DNA from: JALHSW01 sp963720675
GTDB taxonomy: Bacteria > Actinomycetota > Acidimicrobiia > IMCC26256 > PALSA-555
Length of the DNA stretch: 64,000 nt
Reading direction: 5' to 3'
NCBI GenBank assembly: GCA_963720675.1
Contig: CAVRGH010000010.1
Coordinates: forward strand, 186,001-250,000
The position numbers were made by a program, and so were the translations under genes. Of the stretch, positions 44,015 through 53,033 are shown piece by piece; position 1 is the stretch's first letter, and each line of letters opens with the position of its first letter. The notes beneath the pieces are model-generated. The model had not been told where the DNA came from. It worked only from the letters and a program-made list of their open reading frames with translations, and ran no database searches.

Positions 44015-44600
44015 GTGTTCGATCCGGACGGGCCCGTGCTCGGCATCGATCCCGGCCTCTCGCGGTGCGGGTACGGCGCGGTACGGCGAGCGAAGGTCGC
44101 AGGTGGGCCGGGCAGCCAGCTGGTCGCGGTGGCGTGCGGCGTGATGCGCACCGACCCGGGCGACCCGCTGCCCGAGCGGCTCGCCGCGTTGGAGGCCGAC
44201 CTCGAGGCGCTGATCGCCGAGGTCGGGCCGAGCGCGATGGCGGTCGAGCGGATCCTGTTCCAGGCGAACGTTCGCACTGCGATCTCGGTCGGTCAGGCGA
44301 GTGGCATCGCGCTCGCGGTCGCGGCTCGGGCCCAGGTGCCCGTCACCCACTACAGCCCCAACGAGGTGAAGCTCGCGGTGACCGGGTCCGGCACGGCCGA
44401 CAAGGCCCAGGTGCAGGAGATGGTCGCCCGCCTCCTGCGTCTCGCCACACCACCGAGCCCACCCGATGCCGCCGACGCGCTCGCGCTGGCCCTGTGCCAC
44501 GGCTGGTCCGCTCCCGTGCGCGCTGCGGCGGGCGAGGTGCGAGATGCCCCCGGCCTCGCGCGCGGTCGCCCAGGCGCTCGCTCGGGACGAGGCCTCGTGA
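44015..44600 (+). CDS. ruvC: Holliday junction resolvase RuvC (frameshift near 3' end)
   Basis: RuvC cleaves Holliday junctions. LGIDPGLSRCGYG carries the first catalytic aspartate, VERILFQANVRTAISVGQ the glutamate, and PPDAADALALALCHGW the last acidic residues. Beyond about 44530 the frame loses its high third-position GC and runs without a stop into ruvA. One frame over, the sequence RAVAQALARDEAS has fully G/C third positions and ends at TGA 44600, overlapping the ruvA GTG. I therefore infer one extra base near 44525-44545 and a product of about 194 residues, not a RuvC-RuvA fusion. Confidence 0.9.
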
Positions 44601-45187
44601 TCGGTTCGGTGCGCGGCACGGTGCTCGAGCGCTCACCCACCGGTGAGGCGCTGCTCGAGGTCGGCGGAGTCGGATACCGCGTGCTCGTCCCCCTCGGCGC
44701 GCTGCCGTCGCTCGAGCCGGGCGGCCCGGCCTTCCTCTTCACGCACCTCCACGTGCGCGACGACGCGATGGTGCTCTACGGCTTTCCGACGCGCGAGGAG
44801 CGCGACACGTATGAGGTGCTGCTCGGGGCGGCCGGCGTCGGCCCGACCCTCGCGCTCAAGATCCTCTCGGTGCACGGTCCGATCGCGCTCCAGCGCGCCG
44901 TCGCCGATCAGGATCTCGCGGCGCTCACGCTCGTCCCTGGCGTCGGCAAGCGCACGGCCGAGCGCCTGCTGGTCGAGCTCCGCGCCCGCCTCGACGTGCC
45001 GATCAGCGCGGCGGGCGACGTCGGCTCCGACGGGGCGACGCCGGCGCGCGCCGAGGTGCGCGAAGCGCTCACTGGTCTCGGGTACGCACCCGACGAGGTG
45101 CGCGAGACGCTGGCCCGGCTTCCCGACGACGGCTCGGTGGAGGACCTCCTCCGGGAGGCGCTGAAGATGCTCGCGGTCGCCCGATGA
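44597..45187 (+). CDS. ruvA: Holliday junction branch migration protein RuvA
   Basis: RuvA tetramers bind the four-way junction and load RuvB. The 196-residue protein has an OB fold (IGSVRGTVLERSPTGEALLEV), two helix-hairpin-helix motifs (AAGVGPTLALKIL and VPGVGKRTAERLLVEL) and the C-terminal RuvB-contact domain (VREALTGLGYAPDEV). GTG 44597 overlaps the repaired ruvC stop. Confidence 0.95.
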   Translation: MIGSVRGTVLERSPTGEALLEVGGVGYRVLVPLGALPSLEPGGPAFLFTHLHVRDDAMVLYGFPTREERDTYEVLLGAAGVGPTLALKILSVHGPIALQRAVADQDLAALTLVPGVGKRTAERLLVELRARLDVPISAAGDVGSDGATPARAEVREALTGLGYAPDEVRETLARLPDDGSVEDLLREALKMLAVAR

Positions 45188-45212
45188 GGGCGACGACGTC
45201 GAGGAGTCCGGC

Positions 45213-46245
45213 ATGAGGGACGAGATGCTCAGCGCCGCGGCCGACCCGACCGAGCGGGCCGAGGAGACGTCGCTCCGGCCGCGTCGGCTCGACGAGTTCG
45301 TGGGCCAGCCCCGACTGCGTGAGCACCTCGAGATCATGTTGGGCGCTTCGCGCCAGCGTGGCCAGGCACTCGACCACGTCCTCCTGGCCGGTCCGCCCGG
45401 CCTCGGGAAGACGAGCCTCGCGGGGATCATCGCGGCAGAGCTCGAGGTCGCGATGCGGGTCACGAGCGGCCCGGCGCTCGAGCGAGCGGGGGATCTCGCC
45501 GCGATCCTCACGAACCTCGACGACGGCGACGTCCTCTTCATCGACGAGATCCATCGCCTCCCGCGCACGGTCGAAGAGGTCCTGTACCCGGCGATGGAGG
45601 ACTTCCAGCTCGACATCGTGATCGGCAAGGGTCCTTCGGCGCGGTCGATCCGGCTCGACCTGCCGCGCTTCACGCTCGTCGGCGCGACGACACGAAGCGG
45701 CATGATCACCGGTCCGCTGCGTGACCGGTTCGGCTTCGTCGCCCGCCTCGACTACTACGAGCCCGACGAGCTGGTCACGATCCTGCACCGGGCGGCCGGG
45801 ATCCTCGGTGTGCCCGTCTCGCCCGACGGCGCCGTCGAGATCGCGCGCCGCGCGCGCGGCACGCCTCGGTATCGCGAACCGCCTGCTCAAGCGCGTGCGC
45901 GACTACGCCGAGGTCCGGAGCGACGGCCGCGTCGACGCGGAGACCGCTCGCGCTGCGCTCACGCTCTTCGAGGTCGACGAGCTCGGCCTCGACAAGGTCG
46001 ACCGGGCGGTCCTGCGTGCGCTCTGCGAGACGTTCCGCGGCCAGCCCGTGGGTCTGGGCACGCTCGCGGTCGCGGTGGCCGAGGAGACCGAGACCGTCGA
46101 GGACGTCTACGAGCCGTTCCTGCTCAAGCAGGGGCTGCTGCTGCGCACGCCCCGCGGTCGGGTGGCGACCCCGGCGGCGTTCGCCCACCTCGGCCTGACC
46201 GGACCGGCCGGTCCGGCGGCCGCGCCCGAGCTGTTCGGCGAGTGA
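45213..46245 (+). CDS. ruvB: Holliday junction branch migration helicase RuvB (one frameshift)
   Basis: AAA+ motor for branch migration. N-terminal LRPRRLDEFVGQ, Walker A GPPGLGKTSLA, Walker B DVLFIDEIHRLP, arginine-finger region TTRSGMITGPLRDRFG. After RRARGTPR the frame breaks at about 45868 (one extra base). The C-terminal winged helix continues one frame over: IANRLLKRVRDYAEVR ... LLRTPRGRVATPAAFAHLG. Repaired length is 343, the normal size. The gene is otherwise intact, so a consensus error is the likely cause. Confidence 0.93.
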
Positions 46246-46318
46246 AGACGACGCGAACACCTCGGCGGGTGGGCGGCTGAACGCCGGTCCGCGCCCGGGA
46301 GTTCCGAGGTCGCTCCGC

Positions 46319-46324
46319 TACGAT
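46319..46324 (+). promoter_or_regulatory. -10 box TACGAT before yajC
   Basis: TACGAT followed by a 25-nt leader with GGAGAGG just before ATG 46350. No clear -35. Confidence 0.45.
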
Positions 46325-46349
46325 CACCCCCGGCTTCGGAGAGGTGTCA

Positions 46350-46631
46350 ATGGGTGTCGTCCTCGTCTACATGCTCGTCATCCTGGCGCTGTTCTTCATC
46401 CTCATCGTGCTGCCCCAGCGGCGGCGGATGAACGCACACCGGGCGCTGGTGGCCGCCCTCCAGGCGGGCGACGAGGTGGTCAACAACGGGGGTCTGCACG
46501 GCACGATCCGCTCGCTCGACGACACCGTCGTCGACCTGGAGGTCGCTCCCGGAGTGGTGGTGAAGGTCGCGCGCGGTGCGATCGCAGCCAAGGTCGCGCC
46601 GGTCGCGGCCGACGACGGCGGGGCCGCCTGA
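46350..46631 (+). CDS. yajC: preprotein translocase subunit YajC
   Basis: A 93-residue single-pass protein of the SecDF-YajC accessory complex. N-terminal helix (VVLVYMLVILALFFILIVLP), then the family motif PQRRRMNAHRALVAALQAGDEVV and the GLHGTIRSLDD segment. ATG 46350 has the ribosome site GGAGAGG; GTG 46344 lies inside that site. Confidence 0.94.
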   Translation: MGVVLVYMLVILALFFILIVLPQRRRMNAHRALVAALQAGDEVVNNGGLHGTIRSLDDTVVDLEVAPGVVVKVARGAIAAKVAPVAADDGGAA

Positions 46632-46634
46632 CCC

Positions 46635-48173
46635 GTGTCCGTCCGCCGCATGCAGACCTATCTCGTCGGCTCGATCCTGCTCGTCGTGCTCGCGCTCGGC
46701 GCGACCCTGGCGAGTGGCAACGAGCCGGTGCTGGGTCTCGACCTGCAGGGCGGGATCTCGGTCGTCCTCGCGCCCGTCGGTGACGTGAAGCCGGGTGCCG
46801 TCGACGTGGCCGTCGACATCATCCGGAACCGGGTCGACGGCCTGGGCGTCGCCGAGCCCGAGATCAGCCGCCAGGGCGACAACATCGTCGTCGACCTCCC
46901 GGGGGTGAAGGACCGCGACAAGGCTCGTCGAGTGGTGGGTCGCACCGCCGAGCTCCGGTTCCGTCCGGTGCTCGCGGAGCTCCCGGCCGCGAGCGACACG
47001 AGCGCCACGACCACGACGACGGTCGCGGGTGAGACCACTACGACCGTTGCGGGTGCGCCCGAGACCACGACCTCCACGACCGCTGCCGCGTCCGACGAAG
47101 CCGCGAAGGCCGCGATCGCGTCCTGCGACCCGACGCAGGTCGAGGCGCTGCTGCAGGCGGGCACCTCGGTCCCGAGCACGACGACTGCAGACGACAAGCG
47201 CGGTGCCTGCGTGGTGCTGCCGGTCCGCAAGCAGCAGGGCGTGGCGCCACGGCTGATGCTCGGTCCGACCGCCCTGACCGGGAAGGGCGTCGACTCGGCG
47301 AAGTCGCAGTTCTCCCAGGGGGAGGGCTACGCGGTGACGGTCAAGTTCAACGATTCCGGTGCGCAGAAGTTCGACGCGCTCGCGGCGACCTCGTTCCCGA
47401 AGTCGCCACCGCAGAACGAGGTCGCGATCGTCCTCGACGGCGAGGTGCAGTCGGCGCCCGCGTTCCGCACGTCGTCGTTCTCGGGTGATGTGCAGATCAC
47501 CGGCGGCTTCTCCCCGTCCGAGGCGGACGACCTGTCCACGATCATCAACTACGGCGCGCTCCCGGTGCAGCTCAAGCAGCTCACCGTGCAGAACGTCTCG
47601 CCGTCGCTGGGCCAGGATCAGCTCGACGCCGGGATCGCGGCCGGACTCATCGGGCTGCTGCTGGTCGCGCTCTACATGGTCGTGTACTACCGACTCCTCG
47701 GTCTCGTGGTGGTCGCCGGCCTCCTGATGACGGCCGCGCTCGTGTACTCGCTGATCGCGTACCTCGGGACGGCGATCGGACTGACCCTGACGCTGGCCGG
47801 GGTGACCGGTCTGATCGTGTCCGTCGGTGTGACCGTCGACTCCTACGTCGTGTACTTCGAGCGGCTGAAGGATGAAGTGCGAACCGGCCGCACGGTGCGC
47901 TCGTCGGTCGACCGCGGGTTCAAGCGGTCGTTCCGCACGATCATCGCCGCCGACCTCGTCTCGCTGATCGGTGCGGCGGTCCTCTACTTCCTCGCCATCG
48001 GCTCGGTGCGCGGCTTCGCGTTCTTCCTCGGCATCTCGACGATCCTCGACCTCCTCGTGTCCTACTTCTTCATGCATCCGCTGGTCTCGCTCATGGCCCG
48101 CCGTCCGGCGCTCGTCCGCATGCGCGGCCTGGGGATCGGGGCCGGCCTCGACGCGCCGGAGGTGCAGGCATGA
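46635..48173 (+). CDS. secD: protein translocase subunit SecD
   Basis: SecD uses the proton-motive force to pull exported proteins through SecYEG. The 512-residue protein has an N-terminal helix, the LGLDLQGGISVVL motif, the P1 head domain, and five C-terminal helices with DAGIAAGLIGLLLV and GVTVDSYVVYFERLKDE. A Thr-rich insert (about 117-150) and a stretch with two cysteines (SCDPT and GACVV) interrupt the periplasmic region; the cysteines could form a disulfide. GTG start; the stop overlaps secF. Confidence 0.95.
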   Translation: MSVRRMQTYLVGSILLVVLALGATLASGNEPVLGLDLQGGISVVLAPVGDVKPGAVDVAVDIIRNRVDGLGVAEPEISRQGDNIVVDLPGVKDRDKARRVVGRTAELRFRPVLAELPAASDTSATTTTTVAGETTTTVAGAPETTTSTTAAASDEAAKAAIASCDPTQVEALLQAGTSVPSTTTADDKRGACVVLPVRKQQGVAPRLMLGPTALTGKGVDSAKSQFSQGEGYAVTVKFNDSGAQKFDALAATSFPKSPPQNEVAIVLDGEVQSAPAFRTSSFSGDVQITGGFSPSEADDLSTIINYGALPVQLKQLTVQNVSPSLGQDQLDAGIAAGLIGLLLVALYMVVYYRLLGLVVVAGLLMTAALVYSLIAYLGTAIGLTLTLAGVTGLIVSVGVTVDSYVVYFERLKDEVRTGRTVRSSVDRGFKRSFRTIIAADLVSLIGAAVLYFLAIGSVRGFAFFLGISTILDLLVSYFFMHPLVSLMARRPALVRMRGLGIGAGLDAPEVQA

Positions 48174-49412
48174 CCACAGCGATGGCACCCGTCCGACCGC
48201 GCCGCGGGTTCCGGGGGACGCTCGCCGACATCTACCACGAGCACACCAACTTCGACTTCATCGGTCGATCGCGCATCTGGTTGGCCGTCTCCGGTATCGC
48301 GTTGCTGATCTCGCTCTTCGCGCTCGCGTTCTCGGGTCTCAACCTGGGCATCGACTTCGATGGCGGGACGCAGTGGGAGGTGAAGGTCGCGAGCGGGAGC
48401 GTGTCGACCTGCGACGTGCGCGATGCCCTCGAGCACCACTGCGGCCACCGACGCCAAGATCCTCGTGCTCGGGAGCGACGGCGTGCGGGTGCAGACCGAA
48501 GAGCTCAAGCCCGCGCAACAGGCGGCGATCACGGCCGCGCTCGCGAAGTACGCGGAGGTCGACAACTCGGCCGTCTCCCTCGTCACGGTGGGTCCGACGT
48601 GGGGCGGCCAGGTCAGCCGGAAGGCGCTGACCGCACTGATCTTCTTCTTCGTGCTGATCGCGGCGTACCTCACGTTCCGCTTCCAGTGGAAGATGGCGGT
48701 CGCGGCGATCGCCGCCGTCCTCCACGACATCATCATCACTGTCGGCGTCTACGCGATCTTCGGCTTCGAGGTCACCCCGGGAACCGTCGTGGCGTTCCTG
48801 ACGATCCTCGGGTTCTCGCTGTACGACACCGTCGTCGTGTTCGACAAGATCGACGAGAACACCCCGAGCCTCGGGACCGAGCGGGGCGACACCTACTCGC
48901 TGATGGTGAACCGCTCGATGAACCAGGTGCTCATGCGCTCGCTGAACACCACGTTCGTCGCGCTGCTCCCGGTCGCGTCCCTGCTCGTGGTCGGCAGCGG
49001 CATCCTCGGCGCGGTCACCCTGCGCGACTTCGCCCTCGCGCTCTTCGTCGGGCTGCTCGTCGGCGCGTACTCGTCGATCTTCGTCGCCACCCCGATCCTG
49101 GCGTACCTGAAGGAGCGCGAGCCCCGCAACCAGGCGCTCCGCGAGCGCGCGGCATCGCAGCTGGCCCGCGACGCAGCCATGCCGGCCACCGCCGCGTCCG
49201 GCATGGCGGCTGCGCCTCGATCGGCCGGGTTCGACGAGCCCCCGGGAGATGCACCCGACGCGCCGGACGCGGGCGGCTCGGGCGATCGTTCCTCGGGCCC
49301 CGCGCCGAGCCCCTCCCCGAGTCCGGGCTCGGCCACCCGCGCCGCACCGCCGCCCTCCGACGGCTCGGTCGCGCCTCGTCCCCGGCAGCAGCGGCGGCGC
49401 AAGCGGCGCTGA
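48170..49412 (+). CDS. secF: protein translocase subunit SecF (one frameshift)
   Basis: Partner of SecD. The first frame encodes the N-terminal helix and FSGLNLGIDFDGGTQWEVKV. At about 48420-48445 the frame shifts (DVRDAL to TTAATDAKILVLGSDG). The rest has LTALIFFFVLIAAYLTFRF, AVLHDIIITVGVYAI and the conserved GFSLYDTVVVFDKIDEN, then a Pro/Ala-rich cytoplasmic tail with a basic end (QQRRRKRR). With one base removed the product has 413 residues. A consensus error is likely. Confidence 0.93.
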
Positions 49413-49469
49413 GCCCGACCCGGCACGGCTGCGCGCCTGAAGGGCGCGGGTTCGCCGAGCGCCCCCGCC

Positions 49470-49475
49470 TACGAT
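49470..49475 (+). promoter_or_regulatory. -10 box TACGAT before rel
   Basis: TACGAT followed by 10 nt (including GGTGGGGGAG) and ATG 49486; either leaderless-like or with a very short leader. Confidence 0.45.
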
Positions 49476-49485
49476 GGTGGGGGAG

Positions 49486-51726
49486 ATGAGCACCCTCGAG
49501 CTGCGCCCCGAGCGCCCGGACCGGCGGTCCGGCCTCCCACTGCCGTGGCGACGGCACCAGGTCGACGACGACCTCGCTCCGTTGCTCACCGCCTACCAGA
49601 AGCGTCACCGTCGAGCCGACACCGCCCTGATCGAGGAGGCGTTCGCCGTCGCCCGTGACGCGCACGCCGAGCAGGTCCGTCGCTCCGGTGAGCCCTACAT
49701 CGCGCACCCCCTGGGGGTCGCGACCGTCCTGGCCGACCTCGGGCTCGACGACGTCACGATCGCCTCGGCGCTCCTGCACGACTCGGTCGAGGACACTGCG
49801 CTCACGGTCTCGGGCCTCGAGGACCGCTTCGGCACCGAGATCGCCCGGATCGTGGACGGGGTCACCAAGCTCGACCGCCTCCAGTTCGACTCCAGGGAGG
49901 AGCAGCAGGCCGCGACCCTCCGCAAGATGCTCGTCGCGATGGCGAGCGACATCCGGGTCCTGCTGATCAAGCTCGCCGACCGGCTCCACAACATGCGGAC
50001 GATCGCCTCGCTCCCGGAGGCCAAGCAGGTCCGCATCGCGCAGGAGACGCTCGACGTGTACGCGCCACTCGCGCACCGGCTCGGCATCGCCGACGTGAAG
50101 TGGCAGCTCGAGGATCTCTCCTTCGCCGTCCTGCACCCGAAGCGCTATGCCGAGATCGAGCAGATGGTGGCGACGCGCGAGCCCGAGCGCGAGGAGCACC
50201 TGCAGATCGTCCTCTCGCAGGTGAAGGACCGCCTTGCCGACGTGCACATCGAGGCGCAGGTGCAGGGTCGACCGAAGCACTACTGGTCGATCTACGAGAA
50301 GATGATCGTGCGCGGCCGCGAGTTCGACCAAGTGCAGGATCTCGTCGGCGTTCGCGTCGTCGTCGACTCGGTGAAGGACTGCTACGGCGCCCTCGGGTCG
50401 ATCCACTCCTTGTGGTCACCCGTGCAGGGTCGCTTCAAGGACTACATCGCGATGCCGAAGTTCAACCTCTACCAGTCGCTCCACACCACGGTCGTCGGCC
50501 CGCAGGGCAAGCCGGTCGAGGTGCAGATCCGCACGACGGAGATGCATCGGCGCGCGGAGTACGGCATCGCGGCGCACTGGGGATACAAGGAGCGCTCACG
50601 TGCCGAAGACCTCGCGTGGCTCCAGCGCATGGTCGACTGGCAGCACGACACGAACGACCCGACCGAGTTCCTCGACACGCTCAAGATCGACCTCGAGCAG
50701 GACGAGCTGTTCGTCTTCACGCCGAAGGGAAAGATCATCACGTTGCCGACCGGCGCGACTCCGGTCGACTTCGCGTACGCGATCCACACCGAGGTGGGGC
50801 ACCGTTGCATCGGCGCCCGGGTGAACGGCCGGCTGATCCCACTCGACGGCACGTTGGAGTCGGGTTCGACGGTGGAGATCTTCACGAGCAAGGTGGCGGG
50901 CGCGGGCCCGAGCCAGGACTGGCTCCAGTTCGTGCGCACACCCCGCGCCCGGTCGAAGATCCGCCAGTGGTTCTCGCGCGAGCGCCGCGTCGACGCGATG
51001 GACACGGGGCGAGACGACCTGCTGAAGGCGCTGCGCAAGGAAGGCCTGCCGGTCCAGCGGGTCGCCCAGGCTGCGGTGCTCACGACCGTGGCCGAGACCA
51101 TGCACTACGCAGACCTCGACGCGCTCCACGTGGCGATCGGGGAGGGGCACGTCTCGGCCCAGTCCGTCGCCCAGCGCGCGCAGCGTGAGCTGCGGGGCGG
51201 AGAAGAGCAGCTCCCGGTCACCACTCAGCGCCCACCACGCGCACGCTCGCGAGGCCGACGAGCCGCCGGCGTGCACGTGGAGGGCCTCGACGACGTGATG
51301 GTCCGTCTGTCGCGTTGCTGCACGCCGGTGCCGGGCGACGAGATCATGGGGTTCGTGACCCGGGGCCGCGGGGTGTCGGTGCACCGCAGCGACTGTGCGA
51401 ACGCGGTCTCGCTCGCGACGCAGGCGCAGCGCGTGATCGAGGTCGAGTGGGATCACGACGAGACGGCGACGTTCGTGGTCTCGGTCGAGATCGAGGCCCT
51501 GGACCGGTCGCGCCTGCTCCGCGACGTCGCCGAGGTCCTCGCGGAGGGGCACGTCAACATCCTGACGAGCACGTCGCAGACCTCCAGCGATCGAGTGGCC
51601 CGGTTCCGCTTCGAGTTCGAGCTCGCCGACCCCGGCCACCTCGACTCCCTGCTCAAAGCCATCCAGCGGGTCGACTCGGTCTACGACGCGTACCGCGTGC
51701 TCCCCGGTGCTGCCGCGCGCGCATGA
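49486..51726 (+). CDS. rel: bifunctional (p)ppGpp synthetase/hydrolase (Rel)
   Basis: Stringent-response enzyme, 746 residues. Domains in order: HD hydrolase (HPLGVATVLADLG, LLHDSVEDTALT), synthetase (DLVGVRVVVDSV, KDYIAMPKFNLYQSLHTTV, EVQIRT), TGS (ELFVFTPKGKIITLP), a helical/zinc-finger-like region with CCTPVPGDEI, and a C-terminal ACT domain. Both catalytic sites look intact, so it should be bifunctional. ATG 49486 is preferred over ATG 49474, which lies in the -10 box. The stop overlaps hisS. Confidence 0.95.
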   Translation: MSTLELRPERPDRRSGLPLPWRRHQVDDDLAPLLTAYQKRHRRADTALIEEAFAVARDAHAEQVRRSGEPYIAHPLGVATVLADLGLDDVTIASALLHDSVEDTALTVSGLEDRFGTEIARIVDGVTKLDRLQFDSREEQQAATLRKMLVAMASDIRVLLIKLADRLHNMRTIASLPEAKQVRIAQETLDVYAPLAHRLGIADVKWQLEDLSFAVLHPKRYAEIEQMVATREPEREEHLQIVLSQVKDRLADVHIEAQVQGRPKHYWSIYEKMIVRGREFDQVQDLVGVRVVVDSVKDCYGALGSIHSLWSPVQGRFKDYIAMPKFNLYQSLHTTVVGPQGKPVEVQIRTTEMHRRAEYGIAAHWGYKERSRAEDLAWLQRMVDWQHDTNDPTEFLDTLKIDLEQDELFVFTPKGKIITLPTGATPVDFAYAIHTEVGHRCIGARVNGRLIPLDGTLESGSTVEIFTSKVAGAGPSQDWLQFVRTPRARSKIRQWFSRERRVDAMDTGRDDLLKALRKEGLPVQRVAQAAVLTTVAETMHYADLDALHVAIGEGHVSAQSVAQRAQRELRGGEEQLPVTTQRPPRARSRGRRAAGVHVEGLDDVMVRLSRCCTPVPGDEIMGFVTRGRGVSVHRSDCANAVSLATQAQRVIEVEWDHDETATFVVSVEIEALDRSRLLRDVAEVLAEGHVNILTSTSQTSSDRVARFRFEFELADPGHLDSLLKAIQRVDSVYDAYRVLPGAAARA

Positions 51727-53033
51727 GTGACCGTGACGACGCGTCGATCTATCGCGCGCCGGTAGGGACCCACGACGTCCTGGCCCCGGAGTCCGACCGG
51801 TGGATCCGGGTCGTCGCGACGTTCGCCGAGCGGGCCGCTCGGTTCGGGTACGGCCTCACCATCACGCCGGTCTTCGAGCACGTCGAGGTCTTCCAGCGCG
51901 TCGGGGCGTCGACCGACGTCGTGCGCAAGGAGATGTACGAGCTCACCGATCGCGGAGGCCGCTCGCTGGCTCTGCGGCCCGAGGGGACCGCACCGGTCGT
52001 TCGGGCCTACGTGCAGCACCGTCCCACGCCGCCGTGGAAGGCCTGGTACCTCGCGCCGAACTTCCGGTACGAGCGGCCCCAGAAGGGCCGGTACCGCCAG
52101 CACTGGCAGCTCGGCGCGGAGGTGCTCGGACTCGACGACCCGGACGTCGACGTGGAGGTCATCGCGCTGGCGCACGGCTTCTACGCCGACCTCGGGCTCC
52201 GCAAGGTGCGCCTGGTCCTGAACTCGATGGGCTCCCCGGAGGATCGCGGCCGCTACGTGGCCGTGCTGCGCGAGTACCTGCTCGCGCACGCCGACGGTCT
52301 GGGTGACGAGTTCCGCGAGCGGGCCGAGCAGCACCCGCTGCGGGTGCTCGACGCGAAGCAAGAAGCCTGGCAGGAGGTCATCGAGCGCGCGCCGCAGCTC
52401 ACCGAGCACCTCAGCGACGAGGCCCTGGACCACTTCGAGCGGGTGCAACGTGGGCTCGCCGCGCTCGGGATCGCCCACGAGCTCGACCCGCGCTTGGTGC
52501 GCGGCTTCGACTACTACACGTCGACCACGTTCGAGTTCGCGAGCGATGCGCTGGACGCGGCGCAGAACGCGGTCGGGGGCGGCGGGCGGTACGACCAGCT
52601 CGCCGAGGAGATGGGGGGCCCGCCCACGCCGGGGATCGGGTTCGGTATCGGCATCGAGCGGGTGCTGATCTCCTGCGACGCGGAGGGGGTGCTCGGCGAC
52701 GCCCGCGCGATCCTCGACGCCTTCGTGGTCGACGGTACGGGTGACGGCACCGCGGCGGTCCTGGTCTCGGCGCTCCGCGAGTCCGGCCTGCGCGCCGACC
52801 GGGCCTACGGTGGCCGGTCCGTGAAGGCCCAGTGGAAGCTCGCCGATCGCGCCCGTGCGGCGTACGGCGTGATGGTGGGACGAGACGAGTCGGAGCGTGC
52901 GGCGGTGGCGGTGAAGAACCTCCAGACGGGGGAGCAGATCGAGGTTCCTCGAGAGCAGGTCGCGGGCTGGATCCGCGCCCGACGCGAGGAAGCCCCCAGC
53001 TCGGGATCTGGGACCGCGGGGTCCGGCACATGA
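51723..53033 (+). CDS. hisS: histidyl-tRNA synthetase
   Basis: Class II synthetase of 436 residues. PVGTHDVLAPES at the N-terminus, TLRPEGT-like ALRPEGTAPVVRAY, motif 2 FRYERPQKGRYRQHWQLGAE, the HisRS-specific LVRGFDYYTSTTFEF, motif 3 GFGIGIERVL, and a C-terminal anticodon domain. ATG overlaps the rel stop; the stop overlaps aspS. Confidence 0.95.
   Translation: MSDRDDASIYRAPVGTHDVLAPESDRWIRVVATFAERAARFGYGLTITPVFEHVEVFQRVGASTDVVRKEMYELTDRGGRSLALRPEGTAPVVRAYVQHRPTPPWKAWYLAPNFRYERPQKGRYRQHWQLGAEVLGLDDPDVDVEVIALAHGFYADLGLRKVRLVLNSMGSPEDRGRYVAVLREYLLAHADGLGDEFRERAEQHPLRVLDAKQEAWQEVIERAPQLTEHLSDEALDHFERVQRGLAALGIAHELDPRLVRGFDYYTSTTFEFASDALDAAQNAVGGGGRYDQLAEEMGGPPTPGIGFGIGIERVLISCDAEGVLGDARAILDAFVVDGTGDGTAAVLVSALRESGLRADRAYGGRSVKAQWKLADRARAAYGVMVGRDESERAAVAVKNLQTGEQIEVPREQVAGWIRARREEAPSSGSGTAGSGT

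Noticed and set aside
43499..45187. Single continuous frame suggesting a CoxG-RuvC-RuvA fusion
   Set aside because: Third-position GC switches frame near 43860 and 44530, and each gene has its own start signal and proper stop in the shifted frame.
45860..45880. Programmed ribosomal frameshifting in ruvB (and secF, thrS)
   Set aside because: No shared slippery sequence or downstream structure, and too many unrelated genes are affected; sequence error is simpler.
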